The notes: generated by a model from the sequence alone, not told the origin. Shown: positions 36,084-44,919, counted from the first letter of the stretch. The stretch is 64,000 bases of DNA from Micromonospora_H sonneratiae (GCF_042679305.1 NZ_JBHTMP010000023.1:41302-105301); one strand, 5' to 3'. Program-made: numbers and translations.

Positions 36084-37216
36084 CGTGCCTCCCTCAGCGG
36101 AAGGCTGACGGCCAGTGCGGTGCCCTCACCGGGGGCGCTTTCGACGGTGACCGTGCCGCCGAGGTGAGCTATCCGTTCCCGGATGCCGGTCAGTCCGAAT
36201 CCGCTGGTGGCGGCCGGGTCGAAACCCGCCCCGTCGTCGTACACGTCGAGCATCACCTCCTGGTCGCCGTAGGTGAGCGTCACTGCGGCGTGGCGCGCGT
36301 GCGCGTGGCTGCGGACGTTGGCCAGGGCACCCTGGGCCACCCGCAGCAGGGCGATCTCGTTGTCGACCCCGAGCGGCGTGACCGTGCCGGCCACGGTGAG
36401 TCGGACCGGGGTGCCGGTGTCCCGCTCGGTCGCCGTACACAGTCGCCGTAGGGCATCGGTCAACGAGGCGTTGTCGAGCGCGGGCGAGGCCAGGCCGCGT
36501 ACGAAACGGCGGGCCTCGGCCAGGTTCTCCCGGGCGGTCGCCGTGGCCTGGCGTACATGTCCACGGGCCTGCTCTGGCTTGTCGTCCCACTCCCGGTCGG
36601 CCGCCTGGAGGAGCAGGTTCATGCTCGACAGGCCCTGGGCGAGGGTGTCGTGGATCTCCCGGGAGAGTCGGGCCCGTTCCGCCAGCGCCCTGGCCTCACG
36701 CTGACTGCGGTCCAGTTCGTCGCGAGCGGCCAGGAGGTCGTCGAGCGCGTGTTGCCGGGCCCGGTTCTGCCGGTCCAGTTCGAGGAAGACGACGGTGGTG
36801 ATGGCGGCCAGGCCGACCGGTCCGAGTACGAGGCTGGGTTCGAGCCGGTCGGCCAGCCGGATCTGGGCGATCACGACGGCGGCGGTCAGCAGGCCGACCA
36901 ATGGCCAGACCGCGCGTCGGGGGAGCTGGTGCAGCCCGACGAAGAACAGGGGGATCGCACACCAGGCGAAGCTCGGTGCCACGATCACCAACGCGAGGAA
37001 CGCGACGACGACCACCGCGAAGCGTGCGCCGGGGGCGGAACGCCCCAGCTCGTTCATGGCGTACGCGGCCAGCAGCACCCCGGCCAGCACCAGCACTCCG
37101 GTGGTCGAGCCGCCCCAGCCGTGGTACGCGACGTAGCGGGAAGCGGCGGCGGTCAGCAGGAGCAGGAACCCCCACCGCATCGTCGAGCGCAGCCGGTTCT
37201 CGCCTGGCACCACCAC
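36080..37216 (-). CDS. NarL-type sensor histidine kinase (SenS-like)
   Basis: 378 residues. About five membrane helices fill residues 13-145 with very short loops, followed by a coiled coil (DRQNRARQHALDDLLAARDELDRSQREA), the HisKA_3 phospho-acceptor His189 (RLSREIHDTLAQGLSSM) and a HATPase domain with DDGAGFD and GFGLTGIRERI. The five-helix sensor without a large outer loop matches SenS of Streptomyces, which needs the exported HbpS as accessory sensor. The divergent neighbour is such a protein. It is coupled to its response regulator by ATGA. Confidence 0.92.
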   Translation of the reverse strand: MVVPGENRLRSTMRWGFLLLLTAAASRYVAYHGWGGSTTGVLVLAGVLLAAYAMNELGRSAPGARFAVVVVAFLALVIVAPSFAWCAIPLFFVGLHQLPRRAVWPLVGLLTAAVVIAQIRLADRLEPSLVLGPVGLAAITTVVFLELDRQNRARQHALDDLLAARDELDRSQREARALAERARLSREIHDTLAQGLSSMNLLLQAADREWDDKPEQARGHVRQATATARENLAEARRFVRGLASPALDNASLTDALRRLCTATERDTGTPVRLTVAGTVTPLGVDNEIALLRVAQGALANVRSHAHARHAAVTLTYGDQEVMLDVYDDGAGFDPAATSGFGLTGIRERIAHLGGTVTVESAPGEGTALAVSLPLREAR

Positions 37217-37395
37217 TCACCTCCCTCACGCACAGTTAGCTGATCTTGACAAATCCAGCGTACGGCAGATCCGAGGTAGGCAAATCAACCATCTGATGTA
37301 TCGCGGATGGATCTCGCGCGCCATGCCCGTACCGGTGTTCGCGACCAGGCTGGGGACGTCACCTCGACTGGATCTCGATCGAAGGAGCAGTGCTG

Positions 37396-37962
37396 ATGAT
37401 CAGTAGAGCCCGCCGCCGGGTAACCCTCGGTGTGGTTGCCGGTGCCCTGGGGGTGGCCGCCGTCACCGGTGTCACCGTCACCGCCGCCACCTCCGGCAGC
37501 GCCAGCGCCGCCGAGCCGACGGTCGCGTTGGCTGCCGTAGCGGTCAAGAAGAACGACCTGGTCGACAACCCGTCCCTCGACATCGACGCGGCGCTGAAGG
37601 CGGCCGAGGCGACGATCAAGGCGGCCGAAAAGGGCGGGCACCGGGTGACCGTCGTGATCCTCGACCGGTCCGGCAACGTCCAGGTACAGCTCAAGGGCGA
37701 CGGCGCGGGCCCGCAGACGGCGGAGTCCGCCAAGCGCAAGGCGTTCACGGCGGTCTCCTTCGGCCAGGCGACCTCGGCGCTCGCGGGCCGGGTCGACGGG
37801 CAGGGCGCCACCCTGCGGGACATCCCGGGGACCCTGTTCCTGGCCGGGGGAGTGCCGGTGACCGTCGGCGGTCAGGCCATCGGGGCCATCGGAGTCGGTG
37901 GCGCGCCCTCGGGCGACCTCGACGAGCAGTACGCCAACGCTGGCGCGGCCACCCTGCGCTGA
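37396..37962 (+). CDS. Exported GlcG/HbpS-family haem-binding-like protein
   Basis: 188 residues from ATG 37396 behind AAGGAG. A signal peptide (about residues 1-40, through SGSASAAE) precedes a GlcG/HbpS domain with the hallmark IDAALKAAEATIKAAEKGGHRVTVVILDRSGNVQVQLKGDGAGP and C-terminal GGVPVTVGGQAIGAIGVGGAPSG. In Streptomyces reticuli HbpS is an extracellular octamer that binds haem/iron and modulates the SenS-SenR system. The gene is divergent from an equivalent kinase/regulator pair with a 179 bp shared promoter region. Confidence 0.9.
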   Translation: MISRARRRVTLGVVAGALGVAAVTGVTVTAATSGSASAAEPTVALAAVAVKKNDLVDNPSLDIDAALKAAEATIKAAEKGGHRVTVVILDRSGNVQVQLKGDGAGPQTAESAKRKAFTAVSFGQATSALAGRVDGQGATLRDIPGTLFLAGGVPVTVGGQAIGAIGVGGAPSGDLDEQYANAGAATLR

Positions 37963-38114
37963 CTGGCAGCTCACGAACCTGGGGGCTCCGGGTGGTTGTC
38001 CGGAGCCCCACCCGTGCGTCGGCTGTCTTTCCAGATCCGCCACGACCCGTCAGATCCGTACACGGGCGTGGCGGAGGTGCCCGGGAAGGCTGGTCCGGGA
38101 AGCCCTGCTGCGGA

Positions 38115-38359
38115 CCTGTCGAGCTGCCCCGTCTGTGCTCCCGTCACCTAACGACGACCTCGGATGGGTCCTGGCCGTTGATGGCGCTGCGGCTGCCCCG
38201 TCTGTGCTCCGTCACCTAACGACGACCTCGGATGGGTCCTGGCCGTTGATGGCGCTGCGGCTGCCCCGTCTGTGCTCCCGTCACCTAACGACGACCTCGG
38301 ATGGGTCCTGGCCGTTGATGGCGCTGCGGCTGCCCCGTCTGTGCGTCCAGCTCGACAGG
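38115..38359. repeat. Three tandem ~69 bp repeats bracketed by 12-bp inverted repeats
   Basis: Copies start with GTCTGTGCTCC at 38131, 38200 and 38268 and a partial copy starts at 38337; one copy has lost a single C. The array is flanked by CCTGTCGAGCTG (38115-38126) and its exact reverse complement CAGCTCGACAGG (38348-38359). It fills most of the 485 bp between the HbpS-like gene and the ABC importer operon. The copies are almost identical, so amplification is recent. A related single-copy element lies at 23560-23779. No coding role is apparent. Confidence 0.8.
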
Positions 38360-38447
38360 CTGGACGGACCCGTTCCTACCGGCCGCCACCCGGGTGGTAC
38401 GTCTCAGGTCGTCGCCCAGGCCAGCCAGCACTCAGGACGATCCGGCG

Positions 38448-39194
38448 CTAGAGCCGGCCGGCTTCGATGATGCGGTGCAGGAACTGCCGGGTACGTGGCT
38501 CGATCGGCTCACCCAGCACCTGCTCCGGTGGCCCCTGCTCGATCACCCGGCCGCCGTCGAGGAAACAGATCCGGTCGGCAACGTCCCGGGCGAACCCCAT
38601 CTCGTGGGTGGCCAGCACCATGGTCATGCCCTCGGACTTCAGGTCCCGGATCATCGTCAGCACCTCGCCGACCAGTTCCGGGTCCAGCGCGGAGGTGACC
38701 TCGTCGAGCAGCAGCAGCCGAGGGGAGTTGACCAGCGACCGGACGATCGCCACCCGCTGCTGCTGTCCGCCGGAGAGCCGGTCCGGATAGGCGCGGGCCT
38801 TGTCGGCCAACCCCACCCGGTCGAGCAGCTCCAGCGCCTGCGCCTCGGCGTCGGCCCGGGCCCGCCGGTGCACCCGCCGGGGTGCCAGGGTGATGTTCTC
38901 CAGCACGCTCAGGTGCGGAAACAGGTTGTACGACTGGAACACCATGCCGATGCGCTGGCGTACCCGATCGGGGTCGACCTTCGGGTCGGTGATGTGCTCG
39001 CCGTCGAGGTGGATGGTGCCGTCGCTGATCTCCTCCAGCAGGTTGACGCAGCGCAGCAGCGTCGACTTGCCCGAGCCGGACGCCCCGATCAGCGCCACCA
39101 CCTCGTGTTCGGCCACGTCCAGATCCAGGCTGTCCAGGACGACGTGCCCACCGGCGTACGTCTTGCGTAGTCCTCGGCAGGTCAGCAGTGACAT
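38448..39194 (-). CDS. Polar amino acid ABC transporter ATPase
   Basis: 248 residues. All ABC ATPase motifs are present: Walker A GASGSGKST, Q-loop VFQSYNLFPHLSVLENI, signature LSGGQQQR, Walker B LLLLDEVTSALD and the H-loop ATHEMGFA. Similarity is to GlnQ/HisP-type ATPases (ATHEMGFAR with DRICFLDGGRVIEQG). It starts 1 base after the permease stop, with a ribosome site inside the permease end, and completes a three-gene importer with the permease and binding protein. Confidence 0.95.
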   Translation of the reverse strand: MSLLTCRGLRKTYAGGHVVLDSLDLDVAEHEVVALIGASGSGKSTLLRCVNLLEEISDGTIHLDGEHITDPKVDPDRVRQRIGMVFQSYNLFPHLSVLENITLAPRRVHRRARADAEAQALELLDRVGLADKARAYPDRLSGGQQQRVAIVRSLVNSPRLLLLDEVTSALDPELVGEVLTMIRDLKSEGMTMVLATHEMGFARDVADRICFLDGGRVIEQGPPEQVLGEPIEPRTRQFLHRIIEAGRL

Positions 39195-39195
39195 G

Positions 39196-40077
39196 TCACC
39201 TTCCCGCCTGTCGGCGCGCGGCCCGCAGCGTCACCCAGTCGGTGATGGCGATCAGCGGAATGGCCAGCAGTACGAAGAGCACCCCGGCCAGGATGTACGG
39301 GGTGTAGTTGAACGTCTCGGCGGTGGCGATCTGCGCGGCGCGTACCGCGTCGATCGGGCCGGCCAGCGAGACCAGCCCGACGTCCTTCTGTAGCGCGACC
39401 ACGTCGTTGAGCAGCGGCGGGGCGACCCGACGGACCGCCTGCGGCAGCACCACGTGCCGCATCGCCTGCCGGTAGGTCAGGCCCAACGACCGGGCGGCGG
39501 CGATCTGGCTCGGGTGGATCGACTCGATCCCGGCGCGGAACACCTCGGCCAGGTAGCCGCTGTAGGTAATCACCAGAGCCAGTCCGCCGAGCACCAGCAC
39601 CGACGGCATGCCCTGCAACCGCAGACCGGGTACGCCGAGGGTGAGCACGTACAACACGATGATCAGCGGCAGGCCCCGGAACGTGTAGGTGTAGCCGGTG
39701 GCCAGCATCCGTACCGGGAAGAACACCGGGCCGCGCAGGGTACGCAGCACCGCGATCAGCAGGCCGAGGGCCAGCGCGCCGAGGGCGCAGAAGAACAGCA
39801 GCCGTACGTTGAGCCACAGACCGTCGAGCACGTCGGGCAACGCGTCCCGGGCGATGTCCAGGTCGAGGAAGGACTGCTTGACCCGGTCCCAGCCCGGTGC
39901 CCCGGTGACCGCGACGACGAGCAGGGTACCCAGCACGGCGGTGGACGCGGCGGCGACCAGCACCGAGCGGATCGTCTGCCGTCGCCGGTAGGCGATCCGC
40001 TGGCGCTGGGTCTCGGAGGGCTGGTAGCCGTCCGTCGTCTTGCCGACCGGCGGGGTGCCGATCCGGTCGAGGGTCAC
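39196..40077 (-). CDS. Polar amino acid ABC transporter permease
   Basis: 293 residues from GTG 40077, which overlaps the binding-protein stop as GTGA. A cytosolic N-terminal tail of about 50 residues is followed by HisMQ-type permease helices. The EAA-like loop reads YLAEVFRAGIESIHPSQIAAARSLGLTYRQAMRHVVLPQAVR, typical of amino acid uptake permeases. A single permease gene implies a homodimer. Located between binding protein and ATPase genes. Confidence 0.93.
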   Translation of the reverse strand: MTLDRIGTPPVGKTTDGYQPSETQRQRIAYRRRQTIRSVLVAAASTAVLGTLLVVAVTGAPGWDRVKQSFLDLDIARDALPDVLDGLWLNVRLLFFCALGALALGLLIAVLRTLRGPVFFPVRMLATGYTYTFRGLPLIIVLYVLTLGVPGLRLQGMPSVLVLGGLALVITYSGYLAEVFRAGIESIHPSQIAAARSLGLTYRQAMRHVVLPQAVRRVAPPLLNDVVALQKDVGLVSLAGPIDAVRAAQIATAETFNYTPYILAGVLFVLLAIPLIAITDWVTLRAARRQAGR

Positions 40078-40946
40078 GTCAGCTCGGCCGCGCCCGCCGC
40101 CTGGGCGAGCCACTTCTTCTCCAACTCGGCCAGCGTGCCGGCGGTCCGCAGGTCGTCGACCGCCTTGCTGACGCAGCCGGTCAGCGGCGAGTTCTTGTCC
40201 AGCAGCAGGCCGAACGCCTCGGGCACGCCGACCTGGGGAACCTGGCCGACGATGGTGGCGTCGGTGATCTCCGCGCCGGTGATGTAGAAGGCGGTGGGCA
40301 GGTCGACGACGAGCCCGTCGATCTGGCCGTTCTGCAACGCCTTCTTGGCGTCGTCGTTGCTGTTGTAGACCTGCGGCTTGGTGTTCGGCTTGATCACATC
40401 GGTGATCGCCTGGTAGCTGGTGGTGCCCACCTGTGCGCCGAGCTTGGCGTCCTTCAGGTCGGCCAGCGTCGCCTTGCCGGCGATCTTGGAGGTCTTGAGT
40501 GCGATGACCGTCTGACGGACCAGGTAGTACGGGCCGGAGAAGTCGGCGGCCTGCTTACGTTCGTCGGTGATGGAGAACTGGTTGATGTCGAAGTCGAAGC
40601 TCTTCGGTCCGGGGGCGATGGCATTGTCGAACTTGACCCGGGTCCACACCACGTCGCTGCGGGCGTACCCGAGTTTCTCCGCCACGGCGTAGGCCACGGC
40701 GGACTCGAAACCCTCGCCGTTCTCGGGCTTGTTGTCCCGGAACCAGGGCTCGTACGCCGGCTCGTCGGTGCCGATGGTCAGTTTGCCGGCGGTGAGGGTA
40801 CGCAGCTTGTCTTTCGTGCAGTCGGCCTGGGCCTGGTTGGTGGGGGCCGGGTCTGCCTCCTGCGGAGCGCAGCCGGCGAGGGCGGCGAGGACAACGGTCG
40901 CGAGCGCGACTGGCATGTAGGGGCGGCTGGCCATGGCCGACAGCAT
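40074..40946 (-). CDS. Amino acid ABC transporter substrate-binding lipoprotein
   Basis: 290 residues from ATG 40946 (ATG 40934 is equally possible). A lipoprotein signal ends in LAALAGC (Cys26). The mature part is a family 3 solute-binding protein: KLTIGTDEPAYEPWF at the front, GFESAVAYAVAEKLGY and FDFDINQFSITDERKQAADFSGPYY. This class binds polar amino acids or opines; the specific ligand cannot be read. It leads the three-gene importer operon. Confidence 0.93.
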   Translation of the reverse strand: MLSAMASRPYMPVALATVVLAALAGCAPQEADPAPTNQAQADCTKDKLRTLTAGKLTIGTDEPAYEPWFRDNKPENGEGFESAVAYAVAEKLGYARSDVVWTRVKFDNAIAPGPKSFDFDINQFSITDERKQAADFSGPYYLVRQTVIALKTSKIAGKATLADLKDAKLGAQVGTTSYQAITDVIKPNTKPQVYNSNDDAKKALQNGQIDGLVVDLPTAFYITGAEITDATIVGQVPQVGVPEAFGLLLDKNSPLTGCVSKAVDDLRTAGTLAELEKKWLAQAAGAAELT

Positions 40947-41128
40947 AGGGCCGTACCCGAGGAATTCCGACTCCTGTGGTAGGGATCATCGAGAGGCCGG
41001 GCTGACCTCCGCCGGGCCACCCCGTGGTCGACGCCGGGTACGGCGACAGTGGCGCCGGCGTCCACCTGATGGTTGCCGGGTGCCCCGGGGGCGAGGGTCA
41101 CGCGGCGCGGCTGCGAGAATCCGATTCC

Positions 41129-41392
41129 GTGAAGACGTTCGAGGAGCTGTTCGCCGAGTTGCAGGCCAAGGCCGCTGCCGGCACCCCGGGCTCGGCGACC
41201 GTGGCCGCGTTGGAACGCGGTGTGCACGCGATCGGCAAGAAGGTCGTCGAGGAGGCCGCCGAGGCGTGGATGGCGGCCGAGCACGAGGGACCGCAACGGG
41301 CCGCCGAGGAGATCTCCCAGCTGCTCTACCAGGCGCAGGTGCTGATGCTGGCCACCGGTCTGGACCTTGAGGACGTCTACCGACATCTCTGA
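41129..41392 (+). CDS. hisE: Phosphoribosyl-ATP pyrophosphatase
   Basis: 87 residues from GTG 41129. The MazG-like all-helical fold is recognisable by VAALERGVHAIGKKVVEEAAEAWMAAEHEG and EEISQLLYQAQVLMLATGLDLEDVYRHL; the EExxE-type metal ligands are in KKVVEEAAE. It catalyses the second step of histidine synthesis (phosphoribosyl-ATP to phosphoribosyl-AMP). hisG follows 43 bases later in the same direction, the common actinobacterial hisE-hisG pair. Confidence 0.96.
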   Translation: MKTFEELFAELQAKAAAGTPGSATVAALERGVHAIGKKVVEEAAEAWMAAEHEGPQRAAEEISQLLYQAQVLMLATGLDLEDVYRHL

Positions 41393-41435
41393 GTGCCCCG
41401 ACCGATTCCGATCGAACTCGAAGGAGCACCCGAGA

Positions 41436-42281
41436 ATGTTGCGTATCGCCATCCCCAACAAGGGCACCCTGTCCGGACCGGCCAGCCAGATGCTCTGCGA
41501 GGCGGGTTACCGTCAGCGCGCCGACAGCCGGGACCTGGTCTGCCTGGACGAGGCCAACGGAGTCGAATTCTTCTACCTGCGTCCCCGGGACATCGCCACC
41601 TACGTCGGCTCCGGTGACCTCGATCTCGGCATCACCGGTCGGGACCTGCTCGTCGACGCGGGCAGCCCGGCCGAGGAGGTGGTCGACCTCGACTTCGGGG
41701 GCGCCACCTTCCGGTTCGCCGCCCGCCCGGAGACCGTCTCGTCGGTCGACGAACTGGGCGGACAGCGGATCGCCACCGCCTATCCCGGCGTGGTCGAGCG
41801 CTACCTGGCCGAACGGGGCCTGAAGGCGGATGTGATCCGGCTCGACGGCGCGGTCGAGAATGCCGTACGCCTCGGTGTCGCTGATGTCGTCGCCGACGTG
41901 GTCTCCACCGGGGCCACCCTGCGTCAGGCCGGACTGGTGATCATCGGTGAGCCGATCCTGCGTTCGTCGGCGGTGCTGATCCGCCGGGTGGGCGCCCCGG
42001 CCAGTGCGCAGACCGACCAGTTGTTGCGCCGGCTCCAGGGTGTCCTGGTGGCCCGCCGCTACGTGATGCTGGCCTACAACGTGCCGGTCGACCTGCTGGT
42101 GCAGGCCAGTGCCCTGACCCCGGGTATCGAGTCGCCGACGGTCTCGTCCCTGCACCGCAACGGCTGGGTCGCGGTCCAGGCGATGGTGCTCCGCGACGAG
42201 GTGCACCGGATCATGGACGAGCTCTACGACCTCGGCGCCCGGGCGATCCTGGTCACCGACATCCACGCCTGCCGGCTGTAG
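41436..42281 (+). CDS. hisG: ATP phosphoribosyltransferase (long form)
   Basis: 281 residues from ATG 41436 behind AAGGAG. The catalytic part includes LRIAIPNKGTLSGPASQML, DIATYVGSGDLDLGITGRDLL and ADVVADVVSTGATLRQAGL, the PRPP-binding loop. The C-terminal ACT-like domain (about 205-281) marks the long form, which is feedback-inhibited by histidine and needs no HisZ. First committed step of histidine biosynthesis. A 41-bp palindrome follows the stop. Confidence 0.97.
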   Translation: MLRIAIPNKGTLSGPASQMLCEAGYRQRADSRDLVCLDEANGVEFFYLRPRDIATYVGSGDLDLGITGRDLLVDAGSPAEEVVDLDFGGATFRFAARPETVSSVDELGGQRIATAYPGVVERYLAERGLKADVIRLDGAVENAVRLGVADVVADVVSTGATLRQAGLVIIGEPILRSSAVLIRRVGAPASAQTDQLLRRLQGVLVARRYVMLAYNVPVDLLVQASALTPGIESPTVSSLHRNGWVAVQAMVLRDEVHRIMDELYDLGARAILVTDIHACRL

Positions 42282-42298
42282 GGCCCGGCCGGGGTTTC

Positions 42299-42339
42299 CT
42301 ACCGCTGCTGTTGCACATAATGTGCAACAGCAGCGGTAG
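42299..42339. terminator. 20+20 bp perfect palindrome downstream of hisG
   Basis: Perfect 20-base arms (left arm CTACCGCTGCTGTTGCACAT) around one central A, 17 bases after the hisG stop and 37 bases before the bicupin start. As RNA it would fold into a long hairpin and is most likely the hisG terminator (no T-run follows). Its position just ahead of the next gene and very long perfect symmetry also allow an operator role. Confidence 0.65.
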
Positions 42340-42375
42340 CTGGTAGATCGTCGAGCCAGATGACAGGAACCCCTC

Positions 42376-43044
42376 ATGAGCGCAGGCACCATCGTCCAGT
42401 CCCCCGACGGCACCGAGATCGTCCTGGGGGAGATCGGCCAGCGGATCCTGCTGGTCAACTCCCGGGTACGGGTCTGGGAGGTCACCCTCCAGCCGGGTGG
42501 AACCCAGCCCTGGCACCTGCACCACAACCCGTACGTGGTCTTGTGCCTGCGGACCTCCGACTGCCGGATGGACTGGCTCGACGGCACCCCGCCCTGGTTC
42601 ATCCGGGAAGAGGTGGGTGGCGCCATCTACCGGCCGGTCTCCCCGGTGCACATGCTCACCAACTACGGCGACACCACGTATCGGAACCGGCTCATCGAAC
42701 TGCTCGACCTGGGTGAGGAGGCCTCCGGGCAGCCACCGGTAGGCGGGGACGCGGCAGCCCGGACGGGCGAGGGCACTTCCTCCGAGCTTTCCGGCTCGAC
42801 GAGCGTGCTGGAGATCGACGAGGTGCACGTCCGGCGGCTCACCGTGGCGCCGGGCACCGAGCAGACCTGGACCGCCGGCCGGCTGCCGGTGGTGGTCGTC
42901 CCGCTGGAGGGCTCCCCGGCCGTCGACGCGTCGCCCGACGGCGGGGTCCGTTACCTGGCCCCCGGTGCGGACCACACGTTCGCCAACCCGGGTCCGCTGC
43001 CCTGCGACTTCCAGATCATCGAGCTGGCGTACCTCGGCGACTGA
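42376..43044 (+). CDS. Bicupin-like protein
   Basis: 222 residues from ATG 42376. Two cupin-like halves are visible: the first with PGGTQPWHLHHNPYVVLCL and PVSPVHMLTNYGD, the second with VAPGTEQTWTAGRLPVVVVPLEG and LAPGADHTFANPG. The first half keeps metal-ligand-like histidines (WHLHHNPY), the second lacks them. Function unknown. It follows the palindrome and precedes the DMT transporter. Confidence 0.75.
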   Translation: MSAGTIVQSPDGTEIVLGEIGQRILLVNSRVRVWEVTLQPGGTQPWHLHHNPYVVLCLRTSDCRMDWLDGTPPWFIREEVGGAIYRPVSPVHMLTNYGDTTYRNRLIELLDLGEEASGQPPVGGDAAARTGEGTSSELSGSTSVLEIDEVHVRRLTVAPGTEQTWTAGRLPVVVVPLEGSPAVDASPDGGVRYLAPGADHTFANPGPLPCDFQIIELAYLGD

Positions 43045-43184
43045 GCCTCTCGGCGGGTGCCCGGTCAGGCCGTCCAGACAGCCGCTGAGCGATCTTGGTC
43101 ACAGACATCCACGCCGGTCGACCACGAAGCTGGGTCGGTGAACTTCGGCTCTGATCGGCAACCGCCCACTTGTCAGGTACGACG

Positions 43185-44120
43185 GTGAAGGCGCTGCCCG
43201 CCTGGGCGGCGCTCGGCCTGGCCGCGCTGGGCGGTGTCGCCTCGGCCGCCCAGAGCGCCGTCAACGCCGAACTGGGGGAGCGGGTCGGCAACGCGGCCAT
43301 CGGTGCCGTCGTCAACAACCTCGGTGGCGTCGTGCTGGTGCTGCTCGGCCTGCTGGTGCTGCCGTCGATGCGTACCGGGTTGGCCGCCCTGCGCCACTCC
43401 CGGTTGCCCTGGTGGGCGTACCTCGGTGGGCTGGGCGGGGCGGCCATCGTGATCGTGGCGACCTATGTCGTACCGGTGCTGGGGGTGGCGGTGTTCACCA
43501 TCGCCCAGGTCGCCGGCAACAGCGTGGGCGGGCTCACCGTCGACCGGGTGGGACTGGCCCCGGCCGGCCGGCTGGCGTTGACCGGCCCCCGGCTGGCCGG
43601 TGCCGTACTCGGAATCGGGGCGGTGGCGCTGGCGCAGACCGGTCGCCCGGTCGGCGAGTTGGCCGTCGGGCTGGTGCTGCTGGCCGTGTTCGGGGGAGTC
43701 GCCGTCGCGCTACAGGCGGCACTCAACGGCCGGGTCTCCGCCGCCAGCAGCACGGCGGCGGGTACGGCGATCAACTTCGCGGTCAGCACACCGGCCGTGA
43801 TCGTCGCCGCCATCGGGCTGGGGGCACTCGACGTGCTGCCCTCGGCGCACTGGCCGACCGAGTGGCACCTCTACGTCGGCGGTCTGCTCGGGGTGGGCAT
43901 CGTGGTCACGCTGCTGCTCGCCGTACGGTCGGTGGGCGTGTTCCGTACCGGACTGGCGATCGTCGCCGGCCAGCTCGGTGGCGCGGTTCTGCTGGACACG
44001 CTGCGGGCCGACCAGCCGGTGGTGAGTCTGCCGGTACTGGCCGGCACGCTGCTCACCCTGTCGGCCGTGGCGGTCTCCGGACTCCGGACCCGAACCCGGC
44101 GGCCCGGCCCCGTCGGGTAG
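43185..44120 (+). CDS. DMT-superfamily transporter, DUF606/YdcZ type
   Basis: About 311 residues from GTG 43185 (TTG 43170 possible). Ten hydrophobic helices make two repeats; each begins with a glycine/alanine-rich helix such as GLAALGGVASAAQSAVNAELGERVGNAAIGAVVNNLGG and VGLVLLAVFGGVAVALQAALNGRVSAASSTAAGTAINF, the DUF606 (YdcZ) hallmark of an invariant N-x-L-G/N-G-x pattern. A drug/metabolite exporter of unknown substrate. It stands alone between the bicupin and PH-domain genes. Confidence 0.85.
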   Translation: MKALPAWAALGLAALGGVASAAQSAVNAELGERVGNAAIGAVVNNLGGVVLVLLGLLVLPSMRTGLAALRHSRLPWWAYLGGLGGAAIVIVATYVVPVLGVAVFTIAQVAGNSVGGLTVDRVGLAPAGRLALTGPRLAGAVLGIGAVALAQTGRPVGELAVGLVLLAVFGGVAVALQAALNGRVSAASSTAAGTAINFAVSTPAVIVAAIGLGALDVLPSAHWPTEWHLYVGGLLGVGIVVTLLLAVRSVGVFRTGLAIVAGQLGGAVLLDTLRADQPVVSLPVLAGTLLTLSAVAVSGLRTRTRRPGPVG

Positions 44121-44173
44121 CCGGGTCCGGACACCCTTCCCGGAGCCTGACCAGCAGATGGCAGACTGGTGAG

Positions 44174-44653
44174 GTGACCGACTCCGACGTCGTACGTCTT
44201 CGACCGCACCGTATCCGCGTGATGTGCTGGTCCCTGGCGGCTGCTCTGGTCGTGGTTTTCACCCTGATCGGCACGTCGCTGACCGGCCCGACCGGCATGG
44301 GTAACGCCACCTTCCAACGCGGCGATCAGATGGCCATGATCGGACTCGGGGTGCTCGGTGCGCTCGGGGTCCTCCTCTTCACCCGCCCCCGGGTCGAGGC
44401 CGATGCCCAGGGTGTCCGGGTGCAGAACGTGATCGGCTCGTACGACGTGCCCTGGGAGGAGGTACGGGCGGTCCGCTTCAACCGGGGCTCCGCCTGGGCC
44501 ACCCTGGAACTGCACGACGAGGAGCAGGTGACCATGCTGGCCCTGCAGGCGGTGGACAAGGAGCGCGCGGTGGCCGGGGTCCGGGCGCTGCGGGCCCTGC
44601 ACTCGGCCCACCAGCCGTCGTCGGCCCCGGCCAGGCAGTCCGAGCCGGCCTGA
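44174..44653 (+). CDS. PH-domain membrane protein
   Basis: 159 residues from GTG 44174. Two membrane helices (about residues 15-37 and 50-70) precede a small bacterial PH-like domain: PRVEADAQGVRVQNVIGSYDVPWEEVRAVRFNRGSAWATLELHDEEQVTMLALQAVDKERAV. Such proteins often lie next to hisG in Micromonospora and Streptomyces relatives. Function is unknown; membrane-proximal ligand binding is likely. Confidence 0.85.
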   Translation: MTDSDVVRLRPHRIRVMCWSLAAALVVVFTLIGTSLTGPTGMGNATFQRGDQMAMIGLGVLGALGVLLFTRPRVEADAQGVRVQNVIGSYDVPWEEVRAVRFNRGSAWATLELHDEEQVTMLALQAVDKERAVAGVRALRALHSAHQPSSAPARQSEPA

Positions 44654-44831
44654 CCGGTCGGACGACTCGCCGGGGTGGCCGCGTCGCAACCGGTCACCCC
44701 ACCTGGTAACCTTCATGGGTCGACCATGCTGGTGCGAACTGCGTACATGTTACGAACCACAGCCGCATCAGCCATAAAGTGGAGCGCCTGCTCCCACCCG
44801 AGTCGCCAGGATTGGCGTCCGGGTCCGGTCA

Positions 44832-44919
44832 CCGGATCGAGCGATCGATCCGGCTTGCGGCGCTGTGCCGCAGTTGACCGGTCGAGCGGGCCCTGGCATG
44901 CGCCGGGGCCTTCTGCTTT
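44832..44919 (+). promoter_or_regulatory. Structured infC leader with terminator-like hairpin
   Basis: The 334 bp before infC contains, in order, a hairpin at 44832-44853 (CCGGATCGA-GCGA-TCGATCCGG), one at 44856-44872 (TGCGGC/GCCGCA) and one at 44889-44910 (GGCCCTGGC-ATGC-GCCGGGGCC) followed by TTCTGCTTT. The last looks like an intrinsic terminator 70 bases before the infC start, so the leader may attenuate the infC-rpmI-rplT operon, as ribosomal protein L20 or IF3 does in other bacteria. The ligand is not known from sequence. Confidence 0.6.

Noticed and set aside
40986..42626. 546-residue frame antisense to hisE-hisG
   Set aside because: The opposite strand encodes unmistakable HisE and HisG; this frame has no domain or ribosome site.
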